Shown here: piece by piece, positions 26,073 to 35,814 of the stretch
How the letters are laid out: every line of letters begins with the position of its first letter
How positions within the stretch are numbered: position 1 is the first letter of the stretch
NCBI GenBank assembly: GCA_965228975.1
Contig: OZ245851.1
Span: 1,674,001-1,738,000 of the forward strand
From: JAJFJD01 sp965228975
GTDB lineage: Bacteria > Pseudomonadota > Alphaproteobacteria > UBA8366
Reading direction: 5' to 3'
DNA: 64,000 nucleotides
Notes under the pieces: model-generated
The model's input: the letters and a program-made list of their open reading frames with translations, nothing else
The model's database searches: none
Told to the model about the DNA's origin: nothing
Translations under genes and position numbers: made by a program

Positions 26073-27194
26073 ATGAAATCGACCGTTACACCCATCCCGA
26101 AACGCCGGCCGGATAGTCCGGATACCGGCGCAGTCGTCATGGCGTTGCCCGTACCGGTTTTCGCGGTCGACAGCGACGACAACATCACCTTCGTCAATCA
26201 CGCGGCAGAGCAATTCTTCCAGGGCAGCGCCGCCATGCTGGCGGGCGTGAACCTTCAGGACATCATCCCGCAGGACAGTCCGATGCTGGCGTTGGTGCAT
26301 AAAATCAGGCGGCGGGGCTACAGCATGTCCGAAACCGGGATTCGCCTGTCGACGCCGCGGATCGGCACCCACACGGTCGCGATCGATGCGGCGCCGTTCG
26401 GCGACGAGGCGGGCGGTGTATTGATTACGCTGCACGAACGGTCGATGGCTGGGCGGATCGATCAATCGATGATCCATCGCGATGCCGCGCGCTCGGTGAC
26501 GGCGATGGCCGCCGTGCTTGCCCATGAGATCAAGAACCCGCTCTCCGGTGTGCGCGGTGCGGCTCAACTGCTCGAGGGCGAGAGCGGTGGGCAAAATCGC
26601 GAGTTGACCCAACTGATCGTCGACGAGGTCGACCGCATCTGCAAGCTCGTGGACCGGTTCGAGGTGTTTTCCGACCGGCCGCCGGTCGAACGCAGCGCCG
26701 TCAACATCCACGAGGTGCTCGAGCATGTTATTCGTCTGGCCCGTTCCGGCTTCGCGCGAAACGTCATGATCGAGGAACGGTATGACCCGTCATTGCCCCC
26801 GGTATTCGGCGATCGGGACCAACTGATCCAGATTTTCCTAAACCTCGTAAAGAATGCCGTGGAAGCCACGCCGAAGGAAAACGGGGAGGTCGTCGTCAGC
26901 ACGGCCTTTCAACAGGGGATACGGCTCGCGGTGCCCGGCAGCGACAGCCAGGTCGACCTGCCGCTGGTCGTGGGCATTCAAGACAACGGCCCCGGAATCC
27001 CGGAAGACCTGCGCCGTCAAATCTTCGATCCCTTCATTTCGACCAAGCCAGGCGGTTCAGGTTTAGGTCTGGCCCTTGTGGCAAAGCTGGTCGGCGAACA
27101 TGGCGGCGTGATCGACGTGGAGAGCCACGCCCGCCGGACTTTGTTCAGCGTGATGTTGCCGGTCATGAAATCTTCGGAGTACCGCGATGAGTGA
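26073..27194 (+). CDS. ntrB: Nitrogen regulation sensor histidine kinase NtrB (GlnL)
   Basis: NtrB phosphorylates NtrC under nitrogen limitation and is reset by the PII protein. The 373-residue soluble kinase has a PAS domain at about residues 20-120, the phospho-acceptor His151 in VLAHEIKNPLSG, and an ATPase domain with NLVKNAVEA, GIQDNGPGIP and GGSGLGLALV. ATG 26073 starts 2 bases past the dusB stop; a TTG at 26067 overlapping that stop is an alternative. The gene overlaps ntrC by 8 bases. Confidence 0.94.
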   Translation: MKSTVTPIPKRRPDSPDTGAVVMALPVPVFAVDSDDNITFVNHAAEQFFQGSAAMLAGVNLQDIIPQDSPMLALVHKIRRRGYSMSETGIRLSTPRIGTHTVAIDAAPFGDEAGGVLITLHERSMAGRIDQSMIHRDAARSVTAMAAVLAHEIKNPLSGVRGAAQLLEGESGGQNRELTQLIVDEVDRICKLVDRFEVFSDRPPVERSAVNIHEVLEHVIRLARSGFARNVMIEERYDPSLPPVFGDRDQLIQIFLNLVKNAVEATPKENGEVVVSTAFQQGIRLAVPGSDSQVDLPLVVGIQDNGPGIPEDLRRQIFDPFISTKPGGSGLGLALVAKLVGEHGGVIDVESHARRTLFSVMLPVMKSSEYRDE

Positions 27195-28632
27195 GTCGGT
27201 TATTCTGGTCGCGGACGACGATCGGGCAATCCGCACCGTTGTGACGCAGGCGCTCGGCCGCGCCGGGCATCATGTCCGGTCGACGGGCAATGCCGCGACG
27301 CTTTGGCGGTGGGTCAATGAGGGCGAAGGCGACCTCGTGATCACCGACGTAATCATGCCCGACGGCAACGGATTGGACCTGATCCCCCAAATTCGAAAGC
27401 GCCGTCCGGACATCCGCGTGATCGCGATGAGCGCGCAAAACACGCTGTTGACCGCGGTTCAGGCGGCGGAGCGGGGGGCCTTCGAATACCTCCCCAAGCC
27501 GTTCGATCTGAACGAATTGATCAACGTGGTGAAGCGGGCGCTGACGGAGAGCGCCGGGGAGGCGAGCGCCGAGCCCGATGCCGAGGACATGCAGGAGCAT
27601 CTGCCACTGATCGGCCGGTCGGCGGCGATGCAGGAGATATACCGGGTGCTGGCTCGGCTCATGTCGACCGACCTGACGGTCCTGATCAACGGCGAATCCG
27701 GTACCGGCAAGGAACTCGTCGCGCGCGCTCTGCATGACTATGGCAAGCGGCGGAACGGCGCCTTTATCGCGGTGAACATGGCGGCGATCCCGCGCGAGCT
27801 GATCGAGAGCGAACTGTTCGGACATGAGAAGGGTGCGTTTACCGGCGCGAACACCCGATATGCCGGCCGCTTCGAACAGGCGGAGGGCGGTACGCTTTTC
27901 CTCGACGAGATCGGCGATATGCCGCTCGAAGCCCAAACGCGGCTATTGCGGGTCCTTCAGGAAGGCGAATTCACCACGGTCGGCGGGCGCACGCCCATTC
28001 GCGCCAATGTTCGGATCGTGGCGGCCACCCATCGGGATCTGACGACGCTGGTGTCGCAAGGACTCTTCCGGGAAGATTTGTACTACCGGCTGAACGTGGT
28101 GCCGCTGCGCTTGCCGCCGCTGCGCGAGCGAGCCGACGATATTCCCGATCTGGTGCGGCATTTCCTGGGGAATGCGACGGCCGAAGGCCTACCGGCCAAG
28201 ACGATCGACGGCGATGCCATGGAGCGTCTGAAACGGCATCGTTGGTCCGGTAATGTTCGTGAGTTGGAGAACGTGGTGCGCCGGTTCGCGGCCCTCTATT
28301 CCCAGGAAACGATCACGGTGGATGTAGTCGAGGCGGAACTCGCCGATATTCCGGACGGATCGGATCGCGAGGGCACAAGAGAGGACGAAAGCTTGTCGGA
28401 GGCCATCGAGCGGCATTTGAAGTCGTATTTCGACGCGCATGAAGGCGCATTGCCGGCGTCGGGCCTCTATGATCGGGTGCTGCACGAAATGGAACGCCCG
28501 CTCATACAACTCAGCCTGTCCGCGACCCGCGGGAATCAGGTTAAAGCGGCCCAACTGCTGGGATTGAACCGCAATACGCTGCGCAAGAAAATACGCGAGC
28601 TTGACATAAAGGTCGTCCGCGGGTCCCAATAG
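27187..28632 (+). CDS. ntrC: Nitrogen regulation response regulator NtrC (sigma-54 activator)
   Basis: NtrC activates sigma-54 promoters for nitrogen assimilation after phosphorylation by NtrB. The 481-residue protein has a receiver domain with phospho-acceptor Asp54 in VITDVIMPDG and an AAA+ domain with Walker A GESGTGKE near residue 169. The sigma-54 contact motif GAFTGA is at 216-221, and FLDEIGDMP and a C-terminal Fis-type HTH (AAQLLGLNRNTLRKKI) follow. All catalytic features are intact. GGAG precedes the start. Confidence 0.97.
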   Translation: MSESVILVADDDRAIRTVVTQALGRAGHHVRSTGNAATLWRWVNEGEGDLVITDVIMPDGNGLDLIPQIRKRRPDIRVIAMSAQNTLLTAVQAAERGAFEYLPKPFDLNELINVVKRALTESAGEASAEPDAEDMQEHLPLIGRSAAMQEIYRVLARLMSTDLTVLINGESGTGKELVARALHDYGKRRNGAFIAVNMAAIPRELIESELFGHEKGAFTGANTRYAGRFEQAEGGTLFLDEIGDMPLEAQTRLLRVLQEGEFTTVGGRTPIRANVRIVAATHRDLTTLVSQGLFREDLYYRLNVVPLRLPPLRERADDIPDLVRHFLGNATAEGLPAKTIDGDAMERLKRHRWSGNVRELENVVRRFAALYSQETITVDVVEAELADIPDGSDREGTREDESLSEAIERHLKSYFDAHEGALPASGLYDRVLHEMERPLIQLSLSATRGNQVKAAQLLGLNRNTLRKKIRELDIKVVRGSQ

Positions 28633-28740
28633 CCGCGCTCGTAGGCAGCCGGTGCTTATTTAACGCCCGGCGGTTTCGGGATTTTCGCGGGACGCCGCGG
28701 CAGCCGACGCTTGCATTCACGACACGGTCCGAGCCTTCGT

Positions 28741-31017
28741 ATGAGCGCAACCGAACAGCCAAGCTCATCAACGCCTCGTCTTATGGATCGCATAATGGCT
28801 TGGGCGCAAGGCATCCACCTTGGGCGAACCTTGGCGGTTTCGCTCGCGGTCGCCGCCGTTATCGCCATTTCGGGCACCTATGCGGCCATTCGGGGCCTGC
28901 CGCCGTTCGGTTCCGGCCCCGACCAGGTGCTGCTTTGGCTGTATGCCGATCTCATCGTCCTGTTGTTGCTGGCCGTCGTTATAGCGTGGCGCGTGGTCGC
29001 GTTGTGGGTCGAGCGGCGGCGGGGATCCGCAGGGTCGCGGCTGCACGTGCGTTTGGTCCTGTTGTTCGGTTTCGTCTCCGTCGTGCCGGCAATCATCGTC
29101 GCGGTCGCGTCGATCCTCTTCTTCAATTTCGGGCTGCAGTCGTGGCTGAGCGGGCAGGTCCGCACGGCGCTGAACGAATCGGTCGCCGTGGCGGAGGCCT
29201 ATCTGCACGAACACAAGCAAACGATCCGCGCCGAGGTGCTGGCAATGGCGAAGGATCTCAGCCGCGACGCGGTGGCGTTGGAGAATAATCCGGCACTGTT
29301 CAACCGCATCGTCGATTTCCAGTCGCGCATCCGCGAACTTTCCGAGGCGGTGGTGTTCGACGGCAACGGCGCGGTGCGCGGCCGTTCCGGATTTGCCTAC
29401 ATGCTCGAAATCGATCCGATCCCGCCGTCGGCGATGGAGCGGGCCCGCAAGGGCGAAGTGGCGATCGTCACCGGGTCCGACGACGACCGCGTGCGGGCGC
29501 TGACCCGGCTCGAGGGCTTTCTCGACATGTTTTTGTATGTCGGACGGGTCATCGATCCCAAGGTATCCGCGCACACGACCCGCACGCGCGGCGCGGTCGA
29601 GCGGTTCGAACGGCTGGAATTCCAGCGCGCCGGCATGCAGATCAGCTTCGCGCTGGTGTTCGCCGGCATCGCCCTGGTGATGACCTTGGCGGCATCGTGG
29701 GTCGGACTGTTGATGGCGACGCAATTGTCGCGCCCGTTGAGCGCGCTGATCGCCGCCACCGAGCGGGTGCGCGCGGGCGATTTGTCCGCTCGCGTGCCGG
29801 AGGCGACCGCGCCGGACGAAATCGGGTCGTTGAGCCGAGCGTTCAACCGGATGACCAACGATCTCGAACAAAACCGGCAGGAACTGCTCGAAGCGAATCG
29901 CCAACTCGATCAACGACGGCGATTCACCGAGGCCGTTCTCGAAGGTGTCTCCGCCGGCGTCATCGGACTCGACGAACGCGGCCGCATAAATCTGCCGAAT
30001 ATGTCGGCGTCGGAATTGTTGGGCATGACGGCGGATCGTATGGTCGGCCGCGAACTCGGCGAAGCGGTGCCGGAAATGGCCGATCTGCTGCGCCAGGCGC
30101 AGCTGCAACGCGGCAACCGGCCTATCGAATCCGAAATTCAACTGCAGCGGTCGAAGGAAAACCGGACTTTGCTGGCGCGGATCACCGTGGAACGGGAAAA
30201 CGATGAGATCAAGGGATTCGTCGTGACATTCGATGACGTTTCCGATCTCGTCGCCGCACAGCGCAAGGCGGCGTGGGCCGATGTCGCGCGCCGGATCGCG
30301 CATGAGATCCGCAATCCGTTGACGCCGATCCAACTGTCGGCGGAACGGTTGAAGCGCAAATACCTCGGGGAAATCACCAGCGACCGGGATACCTTCGTCA
30401 CCTGCACCGAAACCATCGTGCGGCATGTGGGCGATATCGGCCGGATGGTCGACGAGTTCTCCAGCTTCGCACGCGTTCCTGAACCGGTCATGCGGTTAGA
30501 GAATCTTTCCGACCTATGCCGTCAAGCGGTCTTCCTTCAGCGCAACGCCTATCCCGAGATCAACTTCTCGACCGAGCTGCCGGACGATGCGCTTTATTAT
30601 CAGTGCGACGGCCGGCAGATCAGCCAGGCATTGACGAATCTGATTTTGAACGCCGCGGAAGCGATCGAGGCGCGTCAGGGGGACGGTACGGCGAAGGGAC
30701 ATATCGACGTGCGGCTCGGCGTCGAGGAGGGCCGAACCTTCATCGAAGTGCAGGACGACGGCAAGGGGTTGCCGGAGTCGGCGCGGGAACGCTTGACCGA
30801 ACCCTATTTCACGACGCGACGAAAAGGGACGGGTCTTGGCCTTGCCATTGTTAAGAAAATAATGGAAGACCATGGTGGCCAGCTGCTCTTGGAGGATGCG
30901 CCCGACGGCGGAGCCAATGTCCGCTTGGAATTCAAAGGGGCGCCCGCAACGGCTGAGCAGGTGCAGGAGGCGCTGGATACGCAGGGGCACGGCATGACCG
31001 TGGCCCCAGGGAGGTAA
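28741..31017 (+). CDS. ntrY: Nitrogen/redox sensor histidine kinase NtrY
   Basis: NtrY is the membrane sensor paired with NtrX and linked to nitrogen and redox control. The 758-residue protein has several N-terminal membrane helices (about residues 25-130), a periplasmic region, and a further helix near 300-330 leading into a HAMP linker. A PAS domain follows, then a kinase core with His521 in ARRIAHEIRNPLTP, the N box NLILNAAEAI, DDGKGLP and GTGLGLAIVKK. An upstream TTG in frame exists, but ATG 28741 is more likely. The 3' end is 6 bases from ntrX. Confidence 0.94.
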   Translation: MSATEQPSSSTPRLMDRIMAWAQGIHLGRTLAVSLAVAAVIAISGTYAAIRGLPPFGSGPDQVLLWLYADLIVLLLLAVVIAWRVVALWVERRRGSAGSRLHVRLVLLFGFVSVVPAIIVAVASILFFNFGLQSWLSGQVRTALNESVAVAEAYLHEHKQTIRAEVLAMAKDLSRDAVALENNPALFNRIVDFQSRIRELSEAVVFDGNGAVRGRSGFAYMLEIDPIPPSAMERARKGEVAIVTGSDDDRVRALTRLEGFLDMFLYVGRVIDPKVSAHTTRTRGAVERFERLEFQRAGMQISFALVFAGIALVMTLAASWVGLLMATQLSRPLSALIAATERVRAGDLSARVPEATAPDEIGSLSRAFNRMTNDLEQNRQELLEANRQLDQRRRFTEAVLEGVSAGVIGLDERGRINLPNMSASELLGMTADRMVGRELGEAVPEMADLLRQAQLQRGNRPIESEIQLQRSKENRTLLARITVERENDEIKGFVVTFDDVSDLVAAQRKAAWADVARRIAHEIRNPLTPIQLSAERLKRKYLGEITSDRDTFVTCTETIVRHVGDIGRMVDEFSSFARVPEPVMRLENLSDLCRQAVFLQRNAYPEINFSTELPDDALYYQCDGRQISQALTNLILNAAEAIEARQGDGTAKGHIDVRLGVEEGRTFIEVQDDGKGLPESARERLTEPYFTTRRKGTGLGLAIVKKIMEDHGGQLLLEDAPDGGANVRLEFKGAPATAEQVQEALDTQGHGMTVAPGR

Positions 31018-31023
31018 GGCCAT

Positions 31024-32424
31024 ATGGCCAACGACATTCTTATTGTCGATGACGAAGCCGATATCTGTAAGCTGATCGCCGGAATCCTCGAGGACGAGGG
31101 TTATGAAACGCGCGAAGCCAGCAGCAGCAGCGAAGCGTTCGCGGCGATCGAAGCGCGCCAGCCGAGCCTGATCATCCTCGACGTATGGCTGCAGAACAGT
31201 CAGTACGACGGTCTCCAGATGCTCGAAATCATCCGCCGCGACAATCCCAATCAGCAGGTGCTGATGATCAGCGGGCATGCCACGTTCGACATGGCGGTGC
31301 GCGCGACGAAGATGGGCGCTTATGACTTCCTGACGAAGCCGTTCAAGTCCGAGGTTCTGCTGCACACCATTTCGCGGGCGGTGGAAGACAACCGCCTGCG
31401 GCGCGAAAACCAGGAACTGCAGAAGCAAGTCGGCGACCGGCTGAACGATTTGACCGGCAATTCGCCGGCCATCGCACAGTTGCGGCAGGCCTTGGAAAAG
31501 GTTGCGCCGACAGATAGCCGGGTTCTGATCACCGGGTCGCCGGGGTCGGGCAAGAGCGTGGTCGCGCAACTGTTGCACGACCGTTCGGCGCGCGCCGCTG
31601 GCCCGTTCGTTGTACTGAACTGCGCGGGCCTTGAGCCGGACCGGCTTGAGACCGCCTTGTTCGGTGTCGAAGCGACCGATAAGACCGCACGGACGGTCGG
31701 CGTGCTCGAACAGGCCCATGGCGGCACGTTACTGCTCGACGAGGTGGCCGACATGCCCCTCGAAACCCAGGCCAAGATCGTGCGCGTCCTGCACAAACCG
31801 CGGTTCAACCGGATCGGCGGCGAAGGTTGGGTCGAAGTGGACGTGCGGGTGATCGCCACCACCAATCGAGACCTGACCCGCGAGATCGAAGCGGGAATGT
31901 TCCGCGAGGATTTGTACTATCGCCTCAACGTGGTGCCGTTGACCGTGCCGCCCTTGGGTGTCCGGCGCGCCGATATTCCGGAACTATCTACGGAACTGAT
32001 GGCGCGGGCCGCATCGGCGAAGGGGCGCCCGCCGCGGGCTCTCTCCGAGGAGGCTTTGATCGCGTTGCAGGCATACGAATGGCCCGGCAACGTTTGGGAA
32101 TTGGTGAACGTGATCGAGAGGCTGCTGTTGCCGACCGTCGGGGACATCGAAGCACCGGTCGGCGCGGACGCCGTCGCCGAGGCGATCGGCGGCGGGTCGC
32201 CGGAATTCCTGCGGTCGGACGCTTCGCTCGGGATCATGAACCAGCCGCTGCGCGAAGCCCGTGAGGATTTCGAGCGGCAGTACCTGACATTCCATCTCGC
32301 CCGGTTCGGCGGCAATATCAGCCGGACCGCCGGTTTCGTCGGCATGGACCGGGCCGCCTTGCATCGCAAGCTGAAGGGGCTGGGCGTGCATAACTCCGAA
32401 CGGGCCCAGAAGACCAGTGCCTGA
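31024..32424 (+). CDS. ntrX: Response regulator NtrX, without a GAFTGA motif
   Basis: NtrX is the partner of NtrY. The 466-residue protein has a receiver domain with Asp53 in IILDVWLQNS, an AAA+ domain with Walker A GSPGSGKS (171-178) and LLDEVADMP, and a Fis-type HTH at the end (TAGFVGMDRAALHRKL). Where NtrC has FGHEKGAFTGA, this protein reads FGVEATDKTARTVG, so the sigma-54 contact loop is lost. It probably regulates in another way, for instance with sigma-70 promoters or as a repressor. GGAGG precedes the start. Confidence 0.93.
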   Translation: MANDILIVDDEADICKLIAGILEDEGYETREASSSSEAFAAIEARQPSLIILDVWLQNSQYDGLQMLEIIRRDNPNQQVLMISGHATFDMAVRATKMGAYDFLTKPFKSEVLLHTISRAVEDNRLRRENQELQKQVGDRLNDLTGNSPAIAQLRQALEKVAPTDSRVLITGSPGSGKSVVAQLLHDRSARAAGPFVVLNCAGLEPDRLETALFGVEATDKTARTVGVLEQAHGGTLLLDEVADMPLETQAKIVRVLHKPRFNRIGGEGWVEVDVRVIATTNRDLTREIEAGMFREDLYYRLNVVPLTVPPLGVRRADIPELSTELMARAASAKGRPPRALSEEALIALQAYEWPGNVWELVNVIERLLLPTVGDIEAPVGADAVAEAIGGGSPEFLRSDASLGIMNQPLREAREDFERQYLTFHLARFGGNISRTAGFVGMDRAALHRKLKGLGVHNSERAQKTSA

Positions 32425-32445
32425 TTATCGTCCGGGATATCGCCG

Positions 32446-33819
32446 ATGAAGGTCATCATTTGCGGTGCCGGCCAGGTCGGTTACCACATCGCTTCCTATC
32501 TCGCCGGGGAACAGAACGACGTGACCGTCATCGATCAGTCCTTCGAACTGATCGGCCGGGTGAACGAGACGTTGGACGTACAGGCCTTCGTCGGCAACGC
32601 GTCGCAGCCCGACGTACTGGAAAACGCCGGGGCCGCCGACGCGGATATGATCATCGCGGTGACATTCGCGGACGAGGTCAACATGGTGGCCTGTCAGGTT
32701 GCGCACTCGTTGTTCAATGTGCCTACGAAGATTGCCCGGATTCGCCAGCAGAGTTTCCTGGAGCCCATGTGGGCCGATCTGTTCAGCCGCGACCACATGC
32801 CGATCGACGTGATCATTTCGCCGGAGATCGAAGTGGCGCAGGCGATTTCCCGGCGTCTCGCCGTGCCGGGCGCGTTCGACATGATCCCGCTGGCCGACGA
32901 CAAGGTGCGGGTGATCGGGGTGCGCTGCACCGAGAATTGCCCGATCGTTCACACGCCGTTGCGGCAACTGACCGAACTGTTCCCCGACCTGCATATCGTG
33001 ATCGTCGGCATCGTGCATGAGGACAATGCTTATGTTCCGAAATCGACCGACCAGATGCTGCCCGGCGACGAAGTGTATTTCGCGGCCGATACGGCCCATG
33101 TGCCGCGCGCGCTGGCCGCGTTCGGGTATGAGGAACAGGAAGCGCACCGGCTCGTCATCCTCGGCGGCGGCAACATTGGCCTGAACCTGGCCAAGCTGAT
33201 CGAGGCGAATCCCGACATGTCCGCCCGCATCATCGAGCGGGATCAGCTCCGCGCCCGCAAGGTCGCCGCGTTGTTGCCCGATACGATGGTCACGAACGGC
33301 GACGGGCTGGATTCCGATATCCTCGAAGAGATCAATATCCGATCCGCCGACACGGTGGTGGCGGTGACGGACGATGACGAGACCAACATCCTCGGATCGT
33401 TGTTGGCGAAACGGTATGGCGTCGAGCGAACGATCGCGCTCGCCAACAAGACGACCTATTCGTCGCTGGTGACGACGCTGGGCATCGACGTCCTCGTCAA
33501 TCCGCGGGCGATCACGGTATCCACCATACTGCAGCATGTCCGGCGCGGCCGAATTCGTGCTGTCCATTCGCTGCGCGACGGGTTCGGAGAGATTATCGAG
33601 GCCGAAGCGCTCGAAACCTCGCCGTTGGTCGGATCGAAAATCCGCGACGGAAAGCTGCCGTCCGGCGTGATCGTCGGCGCCATCGTGCGCGATGGCGTGG
33701 TGATCATCCCGCGCGGCGACACCGACGTGCGCGCCCAGGACCGGGTCATCTTGCTTGCGACCGCCGGCTCGGTCCGGAAGGTCGAAAAACTCTTTGCCGT
33801 GCGGCTCGAATTCTTCTAA
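32446..33819 (+). CDS. trkA: Trk potassium transport regulatory subunit TrkA
   Basis: TrkA is the cytoplasmic NAD-binding ring of the Trk K+ uptake system. The 457-residue protein has two RCK repeats, each with an NAD motif and a TrkA-C domain: IICGAGQVGYHIA near residue 3 and VILGGGNIGLNLAKLIE near residue 235. The membrane subunit TrkH is not in this window. It follows ntrX by 21 bases, the usual order in alphaproteobacteria. A small hairpin CGGGGC-GTC-GCCCCG (33834-33848) follows the stop without a T-run. Confidence 0.95.
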   Translation: MKVIICGAGQVGYHIASYLAGEQNDVTVIDQSFELIGRVNETLDVQAFVGNASQPDVLENAGAADADMIIAVTFADEVNMVACQVAHSLFNVPTKIARIRQQSFLEPMWADLFSRDHMPIDVIISPEIEVAQAISRRLAVPGAFDMIPLADDKVRVIGVRCTENCPIVHTPLRQLTELFPDLHIVIVGIVHEDNAYVPKSTDQMLPGDEVYFAADTAHVPRALAAFGYEEQEAHRLVILGGGNIGLNLAKLIEANPDMSARIIERDQLRARKVAALLPDTMVTNGDGLDSDILEEINIRSADTVVAVTDDDETNILGSLLAKRYGVERTIALANKTTYSSLVTTLGIDVLVNPRAITVSTILQHVRRGRIRAVHSLRDGFGEIIEAEALETSPLVGSKIRDGKLPSGVIVGAIVRDGVVIIPRGDTDVRAQDRVILLATAGSVRKVEKLFAVRLEFF

Positions 33820-33876
33820 AGCCAAGACACGGACGGGGCGTCGCCCCGCTACATCGACAATCGGGAAGGGGCCGAG

Positions 33877-34767
33877 ATGCCTAGATTCGCATACGTAAAC
33901 GGCCGGTATGTTCAGCATGACGCCGCAGCGGTGCATATCGAGGATCGCGGATACCAGTTTTCGGACGGCGTCTATGAGGTCGTGACCATTGTCAACCGGC
34001 GCATGGTCGATGAAGGCCCCCATCTGGACCGGCTCGAACGGTCGTTGTCCGAGATCGAAATCCCGATGCCGATGACGCGCGCGGTCCTGCAAATGGTGAT
34101 GCGCGAGTTGGTGCGCCGGAACGGCGTCGAGAACGGTCTGCTCTACATGCAGATCACCCGGGGCGTGTCGCCGCGCGATCACAAGTTCCCTGACCCGCCG
34201 TGCACGCCGAGCGTCGTGATGACCACGCGTAAGGCCAACTTCGCCGGTCATTCCAAGTTTTCCGATGGTGTAAAGGTGGTGACGGTGCCCGACATCCGCT
34301 GGCAACGCTGCGACATCAAGACCGTATCGCTGCTGCCCAACTGTATCGGCAAGACCGAGGCGGCCCGCGCCGGCGCCTACGAGGGGTGGCAGGTCGACGC
34401 GGATGGCAACGTGACCGAAGGGACGTCCAGCAATGCCTGGATCGTCACCAAGGACGGCAAGCTTGTGACCCGCCCGGCGACGCATGACATTCTCAACGGC
34501 ATCACGCGGATGACGATCCTACGGATCGCCTCGGAAGAGGGGATCGAGTTCGAGGAACGCGCGTTTACCGTCGAGGAGGCGCAAAACGCGCGCGAGGCCT
34601 TCACGTCGAGTGCGACATCCTTCGCGACGCCGGTGGTCCAGATCGACGACGCCGTTATCGGCAATGGCCACCCGGGCACGATCAGCACACGCATCCTCGA
34701 AAGCTACATGGCGTACTGCAACGGCGAAGCCGCTCCGGAGGATGGCGCAGGCACCGCATCCGACTGA
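33877..34767 (+). CDS. dat: D-amino-acid aminotransferase-like PLP enzyme (fold type IV)
   Basis: A 296-residue fold-IV aminotransferase. AAVHIEDRGYQFSDGVYEV at the start, the PLP Lys148 in RCDIKTVSLLPN, and EGTSSNAWIV, in which Glu holds the PLP pyridine nitrogen, match D-alanine aminotransferases. Branched-chain aminotransferases and aminodeoxychorismate lyase share the fold, so substrate is not certain. D-Ala/D-Glu supply for peptidoglycan is one possible role. AAGGGG precedes the start. A HAD phosphatase gene follows 7 bases after the stop. Confidence 0.85.
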   Translation: MPRFAYVNGRYVQHDAAAVHIEDRGYQFSDGVYEVVTIVNRRMVDEGPHLDRLERSLSEIEIPMPMTRAVLQMVMRELVRRNGVENGLLYMQITRGVSPRDHKFPDPPCTPSVVMTTRKANFAGHSKFSDGVKVVTVPDIRWQRCDIKTVSLLPNCIGKTEAARAGAYEGWQVDADGNVTEGTSSNAWIVTKDGKLVTRPATHDILNGITRMTILRIASEEGIEFEERAFTVEEAQNAREAFTSSATSFATPVVQIDDAVIGNGHPGTISTRILESYMAYCNGEAAPEDGAGTASD

Positions 34768-34774
34768 ACCCGGC

Positions 34775-35443
34775 ATGTCGACACCAAACTCGCCGATCCT
34801 AAGGCCGAAAGCCCTCGTTTTCGATTGGGACAACACGCTGGTCGATAGTTGGACCACGATCCACGCCGCGCTGGAAGTGACCTTCACGGCGATGGGCCAT
34901 GTGCCATGGACGCTCGAGGAAACGCGTGAACGGGTGCGGTACTCGATGCGCGAGTCGTTCCCAAACCTGTTCGGTGGCGACTGGGAGCGGGCCAGGGACA
35001 TATTTTACGACGCGTTCGAACGGCTGCATTTGGAGCGGCTGGCACCAACTTCCGGTGCGACCGAGATGCTGCGCACGTTCCATGATGCGGGTCTCTGCCT
35101 CGCCGTGGTGAGCAACAAGACCGGGCGATACCTCCGGCAGGAAGCCGAGCATCTCGATTGGGACCGCTTCTTCCACAGCATCGTGGGAGCCGGCGACGCG
35201 GCACGTGACAAACCGGCGGAAGATCCCATTCACCTGGCCCTCGCCGGCAGCGATATTGCAGCAGGACCGGACGTATGGTTCGTCGGCGATTCCGGTGTCG
35301 ACATGGAAATAGCGCACCGCACAAACTGCATTCCGGTACTGGTGCGGCAAGATAACCCTGTCGAAGAGGAATTCAACGATTTTCAACCGAGGGTTCATTT
35401 TCGGTCTTGTATAGAGCTAGCGAGTCACGTCATCACGTTGTAA
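34775..35443 (+). CDS. HAD-family hydrolase (phosphoglycolate phosphatase-like)
   Basis: A 222-residue HAD hydrolase with a helical cap. Motif I is ALVFDWDNTLVDS with Asp17 and Asp19, motif II is LAVVSNKTGRYL, and motif IV is VWFVGDSGVDMEIA, so catalytic acids are all present. The natural substrate is unknown; the Gph-like order suggests a small phosphorylated metabolite. It lies between dat and hfq. The start follows dat by 7 bases, so the two are likely co-transcribed. Confidence 0.87.
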   Translation: MSTPNSPILRPKALVFDWDNTLVDSWTTIHAALEVTFTAMGHVPWTLEETRERVRYSMRESFPNLFGGDWERARDIFYDAFERLHLERLAPTSGATEMLRTFHDAGLCLAVVSNKTGRYLRQEAEHLDWDRFFHSIVGAGDAARDKPAEDPIHLALAGSDIAAGPDVWFVGDSGVDMEIAHRTNCIPVLVRQDNPVEEEFNDFQPRVHFRSCIELASHVITL

Positions 35444-35469
35444 AGTGCCTGCCGCAGTCCGAACAGTTA

Positions 35470-35499
35470 TTGCAGTTTCTTCCGTAAGGGCCATATGAT
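35470..35499 (+). promoter_or_regulatory. Candidate promoter of hfq-hflX
   Basis: TTGCAG (35470-35475) and TATGAT (35494-35499) with an 18-base spacer resemble a sigma-70 promoter. A CCATAT element overlaps the -10 and recalls heat-shock sigma-32 promoters, which often drive hfq. The start codon is 64 bases downstream. Confidence 0.4.
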
Positions 35500-35562
35500 T
35501 GCGACGCACGAGTAGTTGCCGGGTTCGTATAAGGCCCCAACGACAACAAAGGGACTTAATCC

Positions 35563-35814
35563 ATGTCTTCGGAGAAAGGCCAGAATTTGCAGGACGTGTT
35601 CCTCAATCACGTCCGCAAGGCCAAGATGCCGGTTACCATTTTTTTAGTTAACGGCGTAAAATTGCAGGGAATCATTACCTGGTTCGACAACTTCTGCGTC
35701 TTGTTGCGCCGCGATGCGCATTCGCAATTGGTGTATAAGCACGCGATTTCGACGGTAATGCCGGCGCAACCGGTGCAGTTGTTCGAATCGAAACCCGAGG
35801 ACGGTGACGGTTAA
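35563..35814 (+). CDS. hfq: RNA chaperone Hfq
   Basis: Hfq is a hexameric Sm-like RNA chaperone for small-RNA regulation. The 83-residue protein has both Sm motifs: NLQDVFLNHVRKAKMPVTIF and FDNFCVLL, then YKHAISTVMP, the well-conserved nucleic-acid face. Its C-terminal tail is short, as usual for alphaproteobacteria. It overlaps hflX by 11 bases, the common arrangement. Confidence 0.97.
   Translation: MSSEKGQNLQDVFLNHVRKAKMPVTIFLVNGVKLQGIITWFDNFCVLLRRDAHSQLVYKHAISTVMPAQPVQLFESKPEDGDG

Noticed and set aside
28768..30426. A 552-codon minus-strand frame opposite ntrY
   Set aside because: Low-complexity Arg/Gln/His composition typical of a shadow frame.
33834..33848. CGGGGC/GCCCCG hairpin after trkA
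   Set aside because: No T-run and a short stem in GC-rich DNA; left as a remark only.
32425..34485. A 686-codon minus-strand frame across trkA and dat
   Set aside because: Same shadow composition; both plus-strand genes are clear homologues.
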